From the NCBI GenBank assembly GCA_029204225.1, contig CM055102.1:1051863-1115862 (forward strand): 64,000 nt of DNA, read 5' to 3'. Below are positions 10,252 to 21,122 of the stretch, piece by piece. This DNA is from Diphasiastrum complanatum (lineage: Eukaryota; Streptophyta; Lycopodiopsida; Lycopodiales; Lycopodiaceae). Within the stretch, counting starts at the first letter, position 1; each line of letters opens with the position of its first letter. The notes under the pieces are model-generated. The model ran no database searches. It was not told where the DNA came from and worked only from the letters and a program-made list of their open reading frames with translations. The position numbers and the translations under genes are program-made.

Positions 10252-11879
10252 CTATAGCCTACTGGCTTGTATAAATTTGCATGCTTTTTGAAATTTTTTA
10301 TAATCCGTCGATTTTGTATTATGACGAATTTGGATTCTTCTGTAAAACCATTGGAAAAGTTGCAGTATATAGCCGTTTTTTGTGCTAGTCCCGCCATGTT
10401 GTGTACTTTTATGAAATGCTGCTCTTGCTTGCCAATGAGATTTTTCCATTCCTTGCGATGATCATATGCTAATACTTCCACTATTTCTTGCAAAGAATGT
10501 CGAATGATGTCGTAATATGTGCTGCATGTCATAAAAACATAATCTAAATCAGTACCAAAAGTATCTAATTTAATTGCACATATTTGTCTAACGTAGTATA
10601 AAATCAAAATCTTACCATATAATGTGTTATATGATCAATATCCCATGCACTTTGAACTGCATCCACAAATTCATTGGTTGTTTTCTGTATCATTTGAACA
10701 TCATTATTTGAAAATTTATCTTTTCTCAAGTATTTCACCATGTTGTCTAACTTTTTCCAAACTTCTACTTTGTGTATACGAGTAGAACCTTCTTCTTCGA
10801 AATCTTGAGTTGATGCAATAATTTCTTTTCAAGCCGTGTATTGAACCTTAGATTGTTTGCCATAATAATTTGATAAAAATCTTCGAGCTTTAGATCCTCC
10901 AAGCTCGGCTTGCATGGAATATTTCCTGTTGTACCTGATAACTTGTCATCTTTTTTATTTTAACGTGACCTTTATGTGAGCTTGCTTTGGACAACACATC
11001 CTCTAATCTGGAAATAGCTTCCTTCGCAGAGGCCTCTGGCTCGAAATTCCATGCAAACAAGATGTGAAGATATATTATTTTTTCTATAATATGCACCTCC
11101 GCATGCAATGTATAGATATGAACATTGCGTAGAGAAATCGGTAGTACAGGTTTCCAATTAGGATCTTCTCGATCTCTTGATATTCCTGTACTCCTTGTCA
11201 TGTCTTTTGCTGTTTTCATGCAGTACAAACAAGGATGTTTAGAGTTAGCGCCATGAGATACATTGAACATACATTTTAATGTCTTCAGATCTCCTGCTAA
11301 ATGCCATTCAATGTTGAAAGTGCCAATTCCAGGAATATTGAGTGGAACTCTCTCCATGTGAATTTTTATGGTGGCAGGATATGATGTTCTACTAAATATC
11401 CATGAGAGAATGTTATGGTCTTCTTTCAGCACCTATAAGAGAATACAAAAACGTGATTAGCCTCATAATATTACCACAGAGAAGATTTTAGATATGAAAT
11501 CCATATTCAAATGATTATCCCTATTTATTATGCGAAGGAACTGCTATACCTGAAATGCTGCCAACCATCAGATATCATTTTCTAATTGAACACTGAAATT
11601 GAGGCCTTCTGAGTCTTCTAAATTTGAAAGTGCTCCATTCACAATTGTGAGATTGACTCTTTCCATTTTTCGTCCTTTTATAATATCAGACTCATCTAAC
11701 TTGAGAACAACTATCAACTTGTTGTTGACATTCTCATTTGTAATACCGTAAAAGTTTATGATGAATGTTAATAACTGATTAATGTCAATAAATAAATTGT
11801 TGGATTTGTTATATGCTAGACTTTCTCCTTTCGAGCAATACACTTCATTGATATGAGATGGATTACCAACTATTATCAT
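10252..11879 (-). pseudogene. Spliced transposase-like gene, decayed (minus member of convergent pair 1)
   Basis: Three exons can be traced on the minus strand. Exon 1 (11879-11550) ends at GT (11549); a 117-bp intron ends in TTATAG at 11433; exon 2 runs 11432-10616; a 94-bp intron (GTAAG at 10615, GCAG at 10522) leads to exon 3, 10521-10252. Recognisable stretches are LAGDLKTLKCMFNVS, then HPCLYCMKTAKD (C-x2-C), VHIYTLHAEVHIIEK, and QGMEKSHWQARAAFHKST in exon 3. This order resembles large uncharacterised transposon-encoded proteins scattered through eukaryotes; I cannot assign a named superfamily. It is broken by three in-frame TGA codons (one per exon) and one frameshift near 10900. Exon 1 may not be the first exon. 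Confidence 0.55.
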
Positions 11880-14470
11880 TATTCTTAGTCTGATCTTTCT
11901 ATTTGAATAAGTATTCAGAAATGCAACAATTTCTAAATTGTTTGCCTCTACTCAGAAATACTACCTCAAATTCCAAAGATATACTAAGCTATAGATCTTC
12001 CAAATGGGTTGATCTTTCCCAAATAAAAGTTCATCATCTTCATATAATCCAAATTACATGAACCACTGGGTGAATCAGCACTTTATTTTTGAGATCAAAT
12101 CCAAAAGCTAAAGAAATCCATTTTAATTATAGTCTAAACTTATCCACAATTGCTTGCAGAAAATATTGCTTCTTGGTACAAATATTCTTAGAATATCCAA
12201 ATATTCTAAATACCACAATTCAATCAAAATCTCTAGGAGATCCATCAAGTCTCAGACGACCATAACCCTGCAGTTACTCTAATGAGTTAATAGCCCCATT
12301 TCTAGCACCATATTCCATAAATTAGCAACTACTTGTATCTTAATAGATTTATCTATCTCCTATAAATTTGGAGATATAGACTAAACTTTGTACACAAGCA
12401 CTTATAAGCTACAATCTGTAGCATAATACCATCCACTAAGGTAAGTAAATCTCCTCATAAGCAAAAAAACAATTACCTAATGGGAAATGTTGGTGAGATC
12501 CATAGAACTTCAATAAAAACTGGAGCAAAGATTAGAAATCGTACACTCATAATAACTAAGTATATGTTTATAATTCATCAATCACAAATAATTAGATTCT
12601 TATAATTCATCAATCATAATTCATTGGAATCTAATCCCGTATTTAATCTTTAAGGAACACTAGAGTGTAAGTCAAACTAACTCAGCTGAATTGCAAAAAT
12701 TCAGTTTACCATTCTTGGAATCATTAGGATCCGGTATCCAATTGAGCTCTCGGGGATACTATTACGAATGAATCAAGTCTATTCCTCAACTGAGAAATAC
12801 TCACCCAATAATTCTGTTTATCCTATGCACACAATTTCTTGATGAATCCAAATGATTCATAAATCATGTGTCTTACAAGTGATACACACAAAACAAACAG
12901 TTTCTGGTGAATTCTTTTCACATTGTCTGTTTTACCAATTAATTTCCTCAGGATTAAACAAACTACTCAAGTTAATTGCCCATGATTTAGAGATCTTAAA
13001 TGTCCAGGTGCAGCTCTTGATTGTACTAGTACAACACCACATTTAGATCCATATCCAAATCACTCTTAAGTTAATCTATAGATCTATCAGAACAGATCTG
13101 TTGACTCTGCAAGTAATTGTCAAAACACAATACTTGATCATATGTCTATGTTTAACAACTAGGTTAAGTGCACAAGATAACTTTAATAACTAGGAATACA
13201 TAGTAGATCCAAACAAGATTAATCGTGCACATATGAGAGAAATCTCACTATGACCTAGTACATAAACATATATGTCATTATCTGGTAGATTCCTCTAAAA
13301 TCTGCATATGTTGGTCACATATCTCACCGAGAATCTTGTAACTCAGCTACAAAAGAACTCTATTTCTCATGAGTAAGTAATATATCTGGGAAATCTCTGA
13401 AGTAAATAATTCCACATCACAAGTTTTCCAACCATCATACCAACAAAATTTCTTCAGCCAATCAACCTACTTCAGATCTTAGTATACAAACCAAGATTAG
13501 GCTGACTTATACAGACATCTTTGGACATAAGGTTAAGATTAAAGCTTTATTCCATCTGATCTAATCAGCAACCACCACTATCCATAATCATGAATATCTA
13601 ATACCTCAAAACCTCCAAAACTCCTCTAGTTCCAGAATATTCAAAACAATCACTAGAGATTTCCTCTATTCTCACTGGATAGTTCCACCACTGTGCACAT
13701 ACTAGATTCCACAAAAGAAATCTATGCAATTGGGTGATCCCATGAAAGTCTTATTCCTATCATTTTTTTCTCTCCCTTTTAAAAGAAATTATGTAATTTC
13801 GATTAAAAAGTTTCCAGGAGACAATGTAAAAGATATCAAAAATTCAAAAAAGGCAGTAATGAGTATCCAATACTATTACAAACTGGCCTTTTTTCTCAAA
13901 ATCATAAAATATCTTATCTCGAGTGATAGAAACATCACTCTCAATAATCGACTATCAAATAGAGATAATCATTTGGGCTCAGGAAGTCTGAATACCACTT
14001 AATTAGTTGAAAACATGATTCTAAGCTATATTCACAAAACTGAAATGGAAGCATAAATTCATATAACTTTAACAGTCCTACAGAACCTAGTTCTACACTA
14101 GAAGGAATTATATGAATCTCAATGCATTGTCCAGTATTTAAGAAATTTCTCAAAAGTAGAGGTTTAAATTTAAAGAGAAATAGCTTTTAAGGGCTTCCGA
14201 TTTAAAATTTATGAGATACCATTTAGGGATCCAGATCTATATCTCATAACCTCTCCAAATACCCTGAACAAGTTTACCAATGATTTCAACTGTTAGCTTT
14301 ACTAATAATGTAAAAACTAAACACTGGTCTACATACATTCTCGCACAAGAATTTCTCTTTGAAATTACTGATGTCCCATACCAACAATTTTCTCTCCAAG
14401 AAAGTTCTTTGCTTTTAGATCTGCTCATCAGAAAATCAAAACGATTATTTGACCATCCTATATCCAACAT
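11880..14470. other. AT-rich non-coding stretch
   Basis: I find no gene, RNA or clear repeat here. Short open frames on both strands have no family signature. The region is probably very old transposon sequence, since a gypsy RT relic follows immediately on the minus strand. Confidence 0.5.
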
Positions 14471-14479
14471 AGGATCCGA

Positions 14480-14690
14480 TCTTTTACCATTTCCAAAAAA
14501 ATACCTCCTACCATTTAATTCTCTATTTCCTTAAGCTTTTCACTATAGATGACAATATCATCTAAGAATACCACTAGGCATTGACCTCGATATGGACGAG
14601 AAACCTCGTTCATAAACAAGTAAAATAACCCAAGTGTATTCATCAGAAACCAAAAGGAACCATTAAGAATTCAAACCAACTGAGCTATAA
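14480..14690 (-). pseudogene. Ancient Ty3/gypsy reverse transcriptase relic
   Basis: On the minus strand, broken frames still show the RT core in order: a FEFLMVPFGF segment (family Y-x-F-x-x-M-P-F-G-L) near 14670-14640, a LMNEVSRPYRGQ segment near 14615-14580, and VVFLDDIVIYS with the catalytic Asp pair near 14570-14540. Stops and indels separate them. Only ~70 residues of palm domain can be identified; thumb sequence may continue to about 14330 but is too decayed to claim. Confidence 0.8.
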
Positions 14691-17010
14691 GCAATATATA
14701 TCCAATATTCTATTCCTTCAAGAAGATCATTAACCGCACTATCCAATAATCCAGAAATTTTAAAAACTCCTGTAAATGCTAGGTTGCATCCCTTTTGACT
14801 ACACTAGCTTAAGTATTACTTCGTTAAAGTTGCTTGAACCTAATGGAAAATCCATAAAATTTGGATCCGGATTCTCTTTTACGATATTCAATACACTTAT
14901 TTTTTTTATTGAATATAGAGCTACCTTTAAATTTATGACCCTTATTCCATTTATTCACTTTAACAAGTATCTCAAAAGCTTTAGTTTGCCCACTCCTAAA
15001 GATTAAAATCATTTAGGATAAGCCTATCGGTGCTTCACCGGGTCCAAAAGGAAGAACCATAACCACCATTTAACTCAATTTACTAGGAGTATCAATACTC
15101 TGGAGTTAAGTGGTTAAATAGCATAGTACCATGGAATCAAATCCCTTTATTGGGTACATGTCTGAGAACCGTACCACTTCCATCGTTTTGTCAAGATCGG
15201 TTAGAATGATTCAGACCGATTATTATAGCTTGATATAAAAACAACGCTACCAAAGTCCCACAAAAAAAAACTGGCTTATAGGTAACTATCAAGGTAACCC
15301 ACCAAAGCCTAAAGTCAAGTTGACAAGTCTTAAACATGCATATTGTCTCGAGAGAATAAAAAACTAATTTCTTCTACCAAAACCAGGAAGCAATATCCAA
15401 AAACCAAGGTTATAGCTTTGACAACCGAGCACCAAGGAACTGAAATTCCTCTTTTGGGTGCTAGTAACTTAAATTTTCCGAGTTGATTTCGCATCCACTT
15501 TTGGAACCAACTTTAAAGTTACCCAATATCAAGCCCTTAGAAACCTTGGTGACATGCAACAAACATTGGTGCAGACACTCATTCAATGTTGTCGTACCAC
15601 ATAACCCAATATAACTTTAACATTCAAAAACCTCCATTCACAAATGGAAAAACCATAGGTCCACAAAATGCTCATATGCCCTCAATCAAAACCCTAATAG
15701 GTTTTGCTTTAGGAAAGGAAAAGCCTCTTCCAACCACAGCCGCCAGCAATGAGGCTTTACAAAACGAGAGGGAGAGAGAGCTTTTCACTAAGCAAGAGCA
15801 GAAGAGATTTTGGAAAGGTACAAAGCATGAGGCTCGTTCCTCACGATCTCTTTAACAACTAGTCTGCAAAGCATGCAAAACAAGCTCACTCGCTCTAGCT
15901 TCCAGATACAAATCAAATCTGCAACTCAGTGCAGACTGACGCCATTGTTGGGAAAGCGTCCTCTGATGTCCAAACATCTCCTCAAAGGTCTGCCATCGCT
16001 GCCACTCCGGGTAGCACCTGCTCACACAGCCCTCTTATGAGTCTGCCCCGCTAAGAACCGTTTACCACATGCTGCACTCCTAGCCACAATCTTTTTCCAT
16101 GCTTCAGTCACACCAAAGGGGGCGAAGATAGCATTGCTTATGCTGCTGGAAAACAGTTTCCAGATGCACCTATACATCCCAATCCCCTGCAACAGAGTGT
16201 GACTTTGCTGTACATGAAGATCCACATGGAAGGAAAAAAAAGATGAGCAGCAGTTTAAAGTAGCAGTCCACGGTTCTGGAAGACAAGAGTTCAATAGCTG
16301 ATCCGTGAGCCTGAGCAGTAGTCCAAGAATGGTTTCATAGGGGTTCTATTGCATATTCATTTAAACTGCTCCAAACAATTATGCTTCACTAACCATTTAG
16401 CATCAATAAAATTGTTTCTACAGGGAGCTGTTTAAATCCAAACATATGCAGTTCTACAACCACTTACTACTTGCTTCCTGTTGCAATTTAGCAAAACTAA
16501 ATAACATCATATCCGATTTCTGTCCATCAATATGCATACTAACAGGAGGATCAAAAAAGCTTTAACTCCTCACATGCAACTGCTAGAATCCAATATCATT
16601 ACTTTCAGTTCATTCTACAAGCCAAATTGATTCAAATTCAATCCATCAATGAATAAAAGGTTACCTAACCAGATTTCAGTCAATTGGAACTCATGCATAT
16701 TATTCAGCCAAGCAGAATTGCTATAAAGCAAGCAGCCAAGATCCAACAAAGCAGATTCATAAGAGCAATGGGAAGATTCTCAAGAAATAGGGAATTATTA
16801 ATGAATTTAAATTGATTCTCAGCATCTTTAACAAAATCACACATGTAGAAGTGCACTCTACCATATTCCAAAAGTATACTTCAAACCGGAATTAGTGAAT
16901 CCAATTCCCTTGAGAAAATAACACTCCAATCAGGATGTAAATCCAAGCACTCACAACTTCCAATCCGGTGTAAGCTTGTCTCCATCCCATCCAAAACTGC
17001 ATCTTAGCCG
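14691..17010. other. Non-coding stretch with a possible decayed tRNA-Asp primer site
   Basis: No gene identified. At 15937-15954 the sequence TGACGCCATTGTTGGGAA differs from the plant tRNA-Asp primer consensus at five positions, all C-to-T or G-to-A, as expected if a methylated primer site decayed by deamination. The open frames at 15586-15855 (plus) and 16022-16294 (minus) show no family features. Confidence 0.4.
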
Positions 17011-17024
17011 GGCTTTGATACCAA
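17011..17024 (-). promoter_or_regulatory. Primer-site-like sequence, minus strand, tRNA-Met type
   Basis: The minus strand reads TTGGTATCAAAGCC directly next to the left end of the LTR-like interval 17025-17331. It faces away from the plus-strand primer site on the other side. No minus-strand gag follows. Confidence 0.55.
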
Positions 17025-17331
17025 TGTAAAGACCACTAGGGATAACCCCTAAGATGAGGATAGGAATAGTACAACAAGAGAGACTATGGAGCAAAACCAC
17101 CCAACCAAACCTAGATCCCTCTTGGAGTTCCCTCCTGGATCTAGCCCCCAAGCCATGCCCTGTGATAGCAAGAGGAGAAGAGCTCAACTGGTAACCTAGA
17201 CCAAAATCGTCGACGGGATAATCTCTACCTCAATATATAGAGAGTAGAATCATGTGCATGAACCCATGCACTCCCCATGCATGTCAACTATAAATAGGTC
17301 AGCAGCCGTGACAAAACGTAGTTTCGTAGCA
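17025..17331 (+). repeat. LTR of copia element E (about 307 bp)
   Basis: Begins TGTAAAGACC and ends CGTAGCA, giving the TG...CA ends of an LTR, and is followed directly by a copia primer site and gag. It has TATA-like sequences at 17231-17239 and CTATAAATAGG at 17289-17299. The short distance from the second TATA to the LTR end implies a very short R-U5. An opposite primer-like site lies on its left. Confidence 0.65.
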
Positions 17332-17346
17332 TGGTATCAAAGCAGG
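17332..17346 (+). promoter_or_regulatory. Primer binding site, initiator tRNA-Met
   Basis: TGGTATCAAAGCAGG follows the LTR immediately and precedes a gag ATG at 17363. This is the standard plant copia primer site. Confidence 0.85.
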
Positions 17347-17362
17347 TTCATTAGCTTACAAT

Positions 17363-18410
17363 ATGGCTACTACAATTCAAACAAGGATCATCATCAATCT
17401 TGCTGGAGAAAAAACCATCGCGTATGGAAGTTCAAGATAAAGACACTTCTAAAAGGTGAGGGGATATGGTCAGAATGGGTAAGGAAAGATGAATGTGCAA
17501 TGGCAATCATCGTATCCTTCATAAATGAAGACATTCTCATGCAGATTGAAGATTGTCAAAGTAGTCGTGAAGCGTGGTAAAAGCTAAAACAAAAGTATGA
17601 AGTGAGGACAGTTGCATCAGTCATGCATCTCAACAATCAGTTGTAGAGCTTGCAATGGGATGGAAATGAGCTGGATCAACATGTAGAGAAGATCAAGACA
17701 ATCTTCGCACAACTCTCTGCATTTTGACAAGAGCATCAGGTCCCAGCACCCCATAAGCTGATGTACTTCATGAAATCACTACCCCCATCTTATCAGCCAC
17801 TGAGAATGCTCATCTTAAGTTTACCTGAGATGACATTCGAAAGAGCATTCAATCTCGTAGCAAACGAAAGATTGATGAGAGATGAAGGAGAAACAAATGG
17901 TGACCAGGAAGAGACAAGCCCAATATTGATAAGACCCATTGAAGTCTTCAACGAAGGGTGATAACAACCTTAAAGTTCTACCTGTGATCACTGCCACAAG
18001 TTGGGACATACAACAGATAAATGTTGGTTTAATCCGACTATACCTTGCGTTCATTGCAATAAAAAGAGGGCATTCAGCATACGATTGCTGGTTTAATCCC
18101 AAAGGAAAGCACAAAGGAGAAAAGACACATGTAACATAATCATCCAAATATGGTGACAAGAATGACAATGCAGTCACAACTGTCAATGAAGAGTCCACCA
18201 CTTACACACAACATGACTATGACATAATAATGGATTCAAGAGCCACATCTCATATCATCTGCAACAAGAATGTTCTAATGAACTACAAAGCACTGGACAA
18301 CACAAGAACAATGATACTGGGGGAATCTATTATGACCATATTCAGCTAAGGACATGGAATAGTCCTAATATGGTAGACCGGCCCTCCAGTGTTCAAGATT
18401 ATTGGTCACG
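17363..18410 (+). pseudogene. Copia element E: gag and start of protease, broken
   Basis: The ATG at 17363 opens MATTIQTRIIINLAGE; after a frameshift the frame continues VWKFKIKTLLKGEGIWSEWV (gag N-terminal domain), ILMQIEDCQSSREAW, and after stops MYFMKSLPPSYQPLRMLI. Two zinc knuckles follow: CDHCHKLGHTTDKC (intact C-x2-C-x4-H-x4-C) and a second, CVHCNKK...HSAYDC, split by one extra base near 18065. The protease starts near 18228 with MDSRATSHI, where the family has D-S-G-A-T-S-H, so the glycine next to the catalytic Asp is lost. At least three stops and two frameshifts are visible. Retroelement similarity ends near 18410; integrase, RT and the 3' LTR are absent. Confidence 0.85.
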
Positions 18411-19995
18411 CCTAGATTTTATTTCACATCGAGGCCTGTTATTGACTAATGATTTTGAGAGGACCCAGACACTCTAATTGAGACATATGGAGTAGTGCAT
18501 GTACGTTTGACGGATATAGGCAGGAGGAATGCATGAAGAGTTGTGTGATGTGCGAAATTGCATAAACTAGACAAATGTAGACAATGCAACAATCAATCAT
18601 GTACATACAACGCAAAAACACTACTAGAAGGACATAATATCTTTTGTATTTTCTTTATCTCAAAGTGAGTCGACAGTGCATCACCAAGTAGCAGCCTGAC
18701 GCTCCTCTTACAACTCTATCTATTTCTATCCTCTTTTTGTCTCTTGTCACTTCTATCTTTTGATTTCTGTTCTACACTTATATTCCATTAAACGGGAATT
18801 ACAAGACAACTTAACTGGTCATTACAAGAGAGATTTATACTAAACTATCAGTTAACTACATGTCTCTTCTTGTAATGTTGCCTACGGTTGAGCATGACAT
18901 TTTGGTGTGTTGTATTTCAAATTCAATAATTCTAATTACTTGTCACTTCGCTGCTTGACAGTTCGTTTGTCTATAGTTCGATAGACACTCAAACTATCGA
19001 TTGTTCGTCGGTTGTGCCGAAAAGGTTGGTTGAGTTCACCATTTCCAACAATTGGTAATCTGCCACTTCGAAGTGCTTTCTAAAGGCTTTTGAAAAACTC
19101 CTCTTGGAGTTTCCAATAACATTTCAATCATTCACCTCTACTATTGCTTTCTCCACTTGGCATTCATCTTTGATAAATAATCATCTATATTCAACAAGTT
19201 AGCAGTCCCTGACAACGACGCCAAAAATAAGCATATGGCATGGTATACTTATTATAAAAAGTATAAAAATGTAGCATAAAAGGTTGCCGAATCCCAAAGG
19301 AACAGCTACTTGGTGGGATTATAGATGATTTTGTGGTATTCATTGTTATGAGTATTTAATTTGGTTGTTGACAGACATTTAGCAAAATTGGCGCCCAGTA
19401 TCACCAGTTAAAATGTGATTGTACATATTATAGCCAAAAGATAGTTGATCTAGACAATTCTCATATTGAACATAGTTCACTAAGACTTGGCAAGAACATC
19501 CGACTTATCAGCCAATCGATTTATCGAACTGTGCTCCTAATGAAGTTTGTTAGACAAGAACATACACTGTTTCATCATTAATTTCGACACAAAGATTTAC
19601 ACAAATGTCTTAGAACGACTTAGACGAGATCCGACAATCAGTCCTCAAAAACCGACTATCGCTCATTCAAACAATCGATCGATCTCAAGTCTAAACTATC
19701 CGAGTATCCATAAGCAATCTATTTGCGATATCAATTTACAACAACACAGTGGATCCTTTAAGATGTGTAAGTTCGAACATTTTGAAGTGTTAATGAAATA
19801 GTGATTCTGAATGTCATGATTGCAATTAAGTGCATGTCAATCGGTAAGTTCCAATACACGATTAATTTGAAGACAATTTTAGTATCAAATTTGTGGACAT
19901 ACAAAATTTGCACTTACCTCTCAATTTGAAAGCTTTTTATACCACCTAGCATATCAAAGGCTAGGTGGTATTAGAAAGATTGTCTAACCAGAGTT
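18411..19995. other. Non-coding stretch with a relic tRNA-Asp primer site
   Basis: No gene recognised. At 19206-19223 the minus strand reads TGGCGTCGTTGTCAGGGA, three transitions away from the plant tRNA-Asp primer consensus, followed on the other side by AAAATAAGC as in Tat-type elements. It probably marks a decayed minus-strand gypsy end. Confidence 0.45.
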
Positions 19996-20945
19996 TGTAG
20001 GAAAAATAGTAATTATTCTTCCATAGAGAACACGATGCAAGTTTGAATAAATCAAACTAATATCAGTGTCTTCAATCGAGATTGTATCTAATCTATGTAC
20101 TAATTGAACAGTATTAGTTTTGATTGAATATGCGTGCAAAACTTATATGCGGAAGTAAGAGACAACTTAAGACAATTTAGACAATAAGAAACTATTGATC
20201 AAAAATGAATTTCTATAACTCTGAATCTAATTCATCAATATGCATCTCTTGTTGTCTTATCTCGTTGTTGTGTCTCTGATTGAGTGAGTGTAATACAACA
20301 AGTAGTGCACATGTATTTATATTGCTACAGGACAGGTCTTTTGGCCTTTAATTTACAGGTCTTTTGGCCCTTTATTGCTGTAACAGTAGATATCTAAATG
20401 TTTATGACAATTGATATTCAAATAGATGCTCTGTTTCAAGGCTCGAGTAAAATTTGTTTGTGAATAATTTGCGACAGTTCATCTCTCTGTCTCAGCTTCA
20501 TGTTTCGCGAATTGTTCGCGACACTTGTCTCTTCATGACATGACAGATGACAATTCTTGAGCTTGAAGAAGAAATCTAGAATATTTCGCGAACTGTTTGT
20601 GATAGTTTCGCGACAGTTGAGCTTGAAGAACAGTCCAGAAGATTTCGCGAATTGTTTGCAACAATTTTGCGACATCTGAGGCTTGAACAAGAAACGAAAT
20701 ATTTTGTGACAAGATTCTATTTGCGAATCTTTCGAGCTTCAACAAGAAAGCCACGAGCTTCTACGAGAAACTGTTTCACGAATCTTTCACAAATCTTTCG
20801 AGATGACTGCAAGATAATTTCGCGAAACCTTCACGAATCTTTCGAGTTGGTCACGAATAGAAATGTTTCGAGTTCTCGTTTGTTTCTTTCTCATCCTTTG
20901 TCAAGTAAACTATGCACTTTGTTAGTAGAATCAAGATTGTCTGAC
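19996..20945 (-). repeat. Isolated 3' end (LTR plus pol tail) of a copia element of the C1 family
   Basis: Starting at TGTAGGAAAAATAG, this segment matches 30191-31110 over nearly its whole length, in the same orientation. In the second place it is the 3' LTR and last codons of minus-strand copia C1. Here it stands alone: right of about 20945 there is no RNase H. It is flanked by an imperfect 16-bp direct repeat (ATTGTCTRACCAGAGT at about 19979 and 20936). Between 20505 and 20860 it carries many TTCGCGAA / TCGCGACA palindromic words. Confidence 0.75.
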
Positions 20946-21122
20946 CAGAGTTATCGAACATATGACACATCTGACAGAGCGAGACTATCGACTATATCAC
21001 AGACACACATAGCACAACAATATCGAAACTAAAAAGATTATCTGGCCAAAGTTATCGAACATATGACACATATGACAGAGCGAGAAAATATCGACTATAT
21101 CATAGACGCACTTAGCACACAT
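20935..21122. repeat. Two-unit tandem repeat of about 101 bp
   Basis: GATTGTCTGACCAGAGTTAT at 20935 is repeated in mutated form from 21036, and both are followed by CGAACATATGACACAT, a TGACAGAGCGAGA word and a TATCGACTATATCA word. The unit is ~101 bp with several substitutions. No function apparent. Confidence 0.8.

Noticed and set aside
15586-16294. Open frames at 15586-15855 (plus) and 16022-16294 (minus)
   Set aside because: No splice context, motif or second copy; not supported as genes.
16022-17024. A minus-strand copia gag left of the 17025-17331 LTR
   Set aside because: I translated the minus strand after the left primer-like site and found no gag-like segment, so no element is called there.
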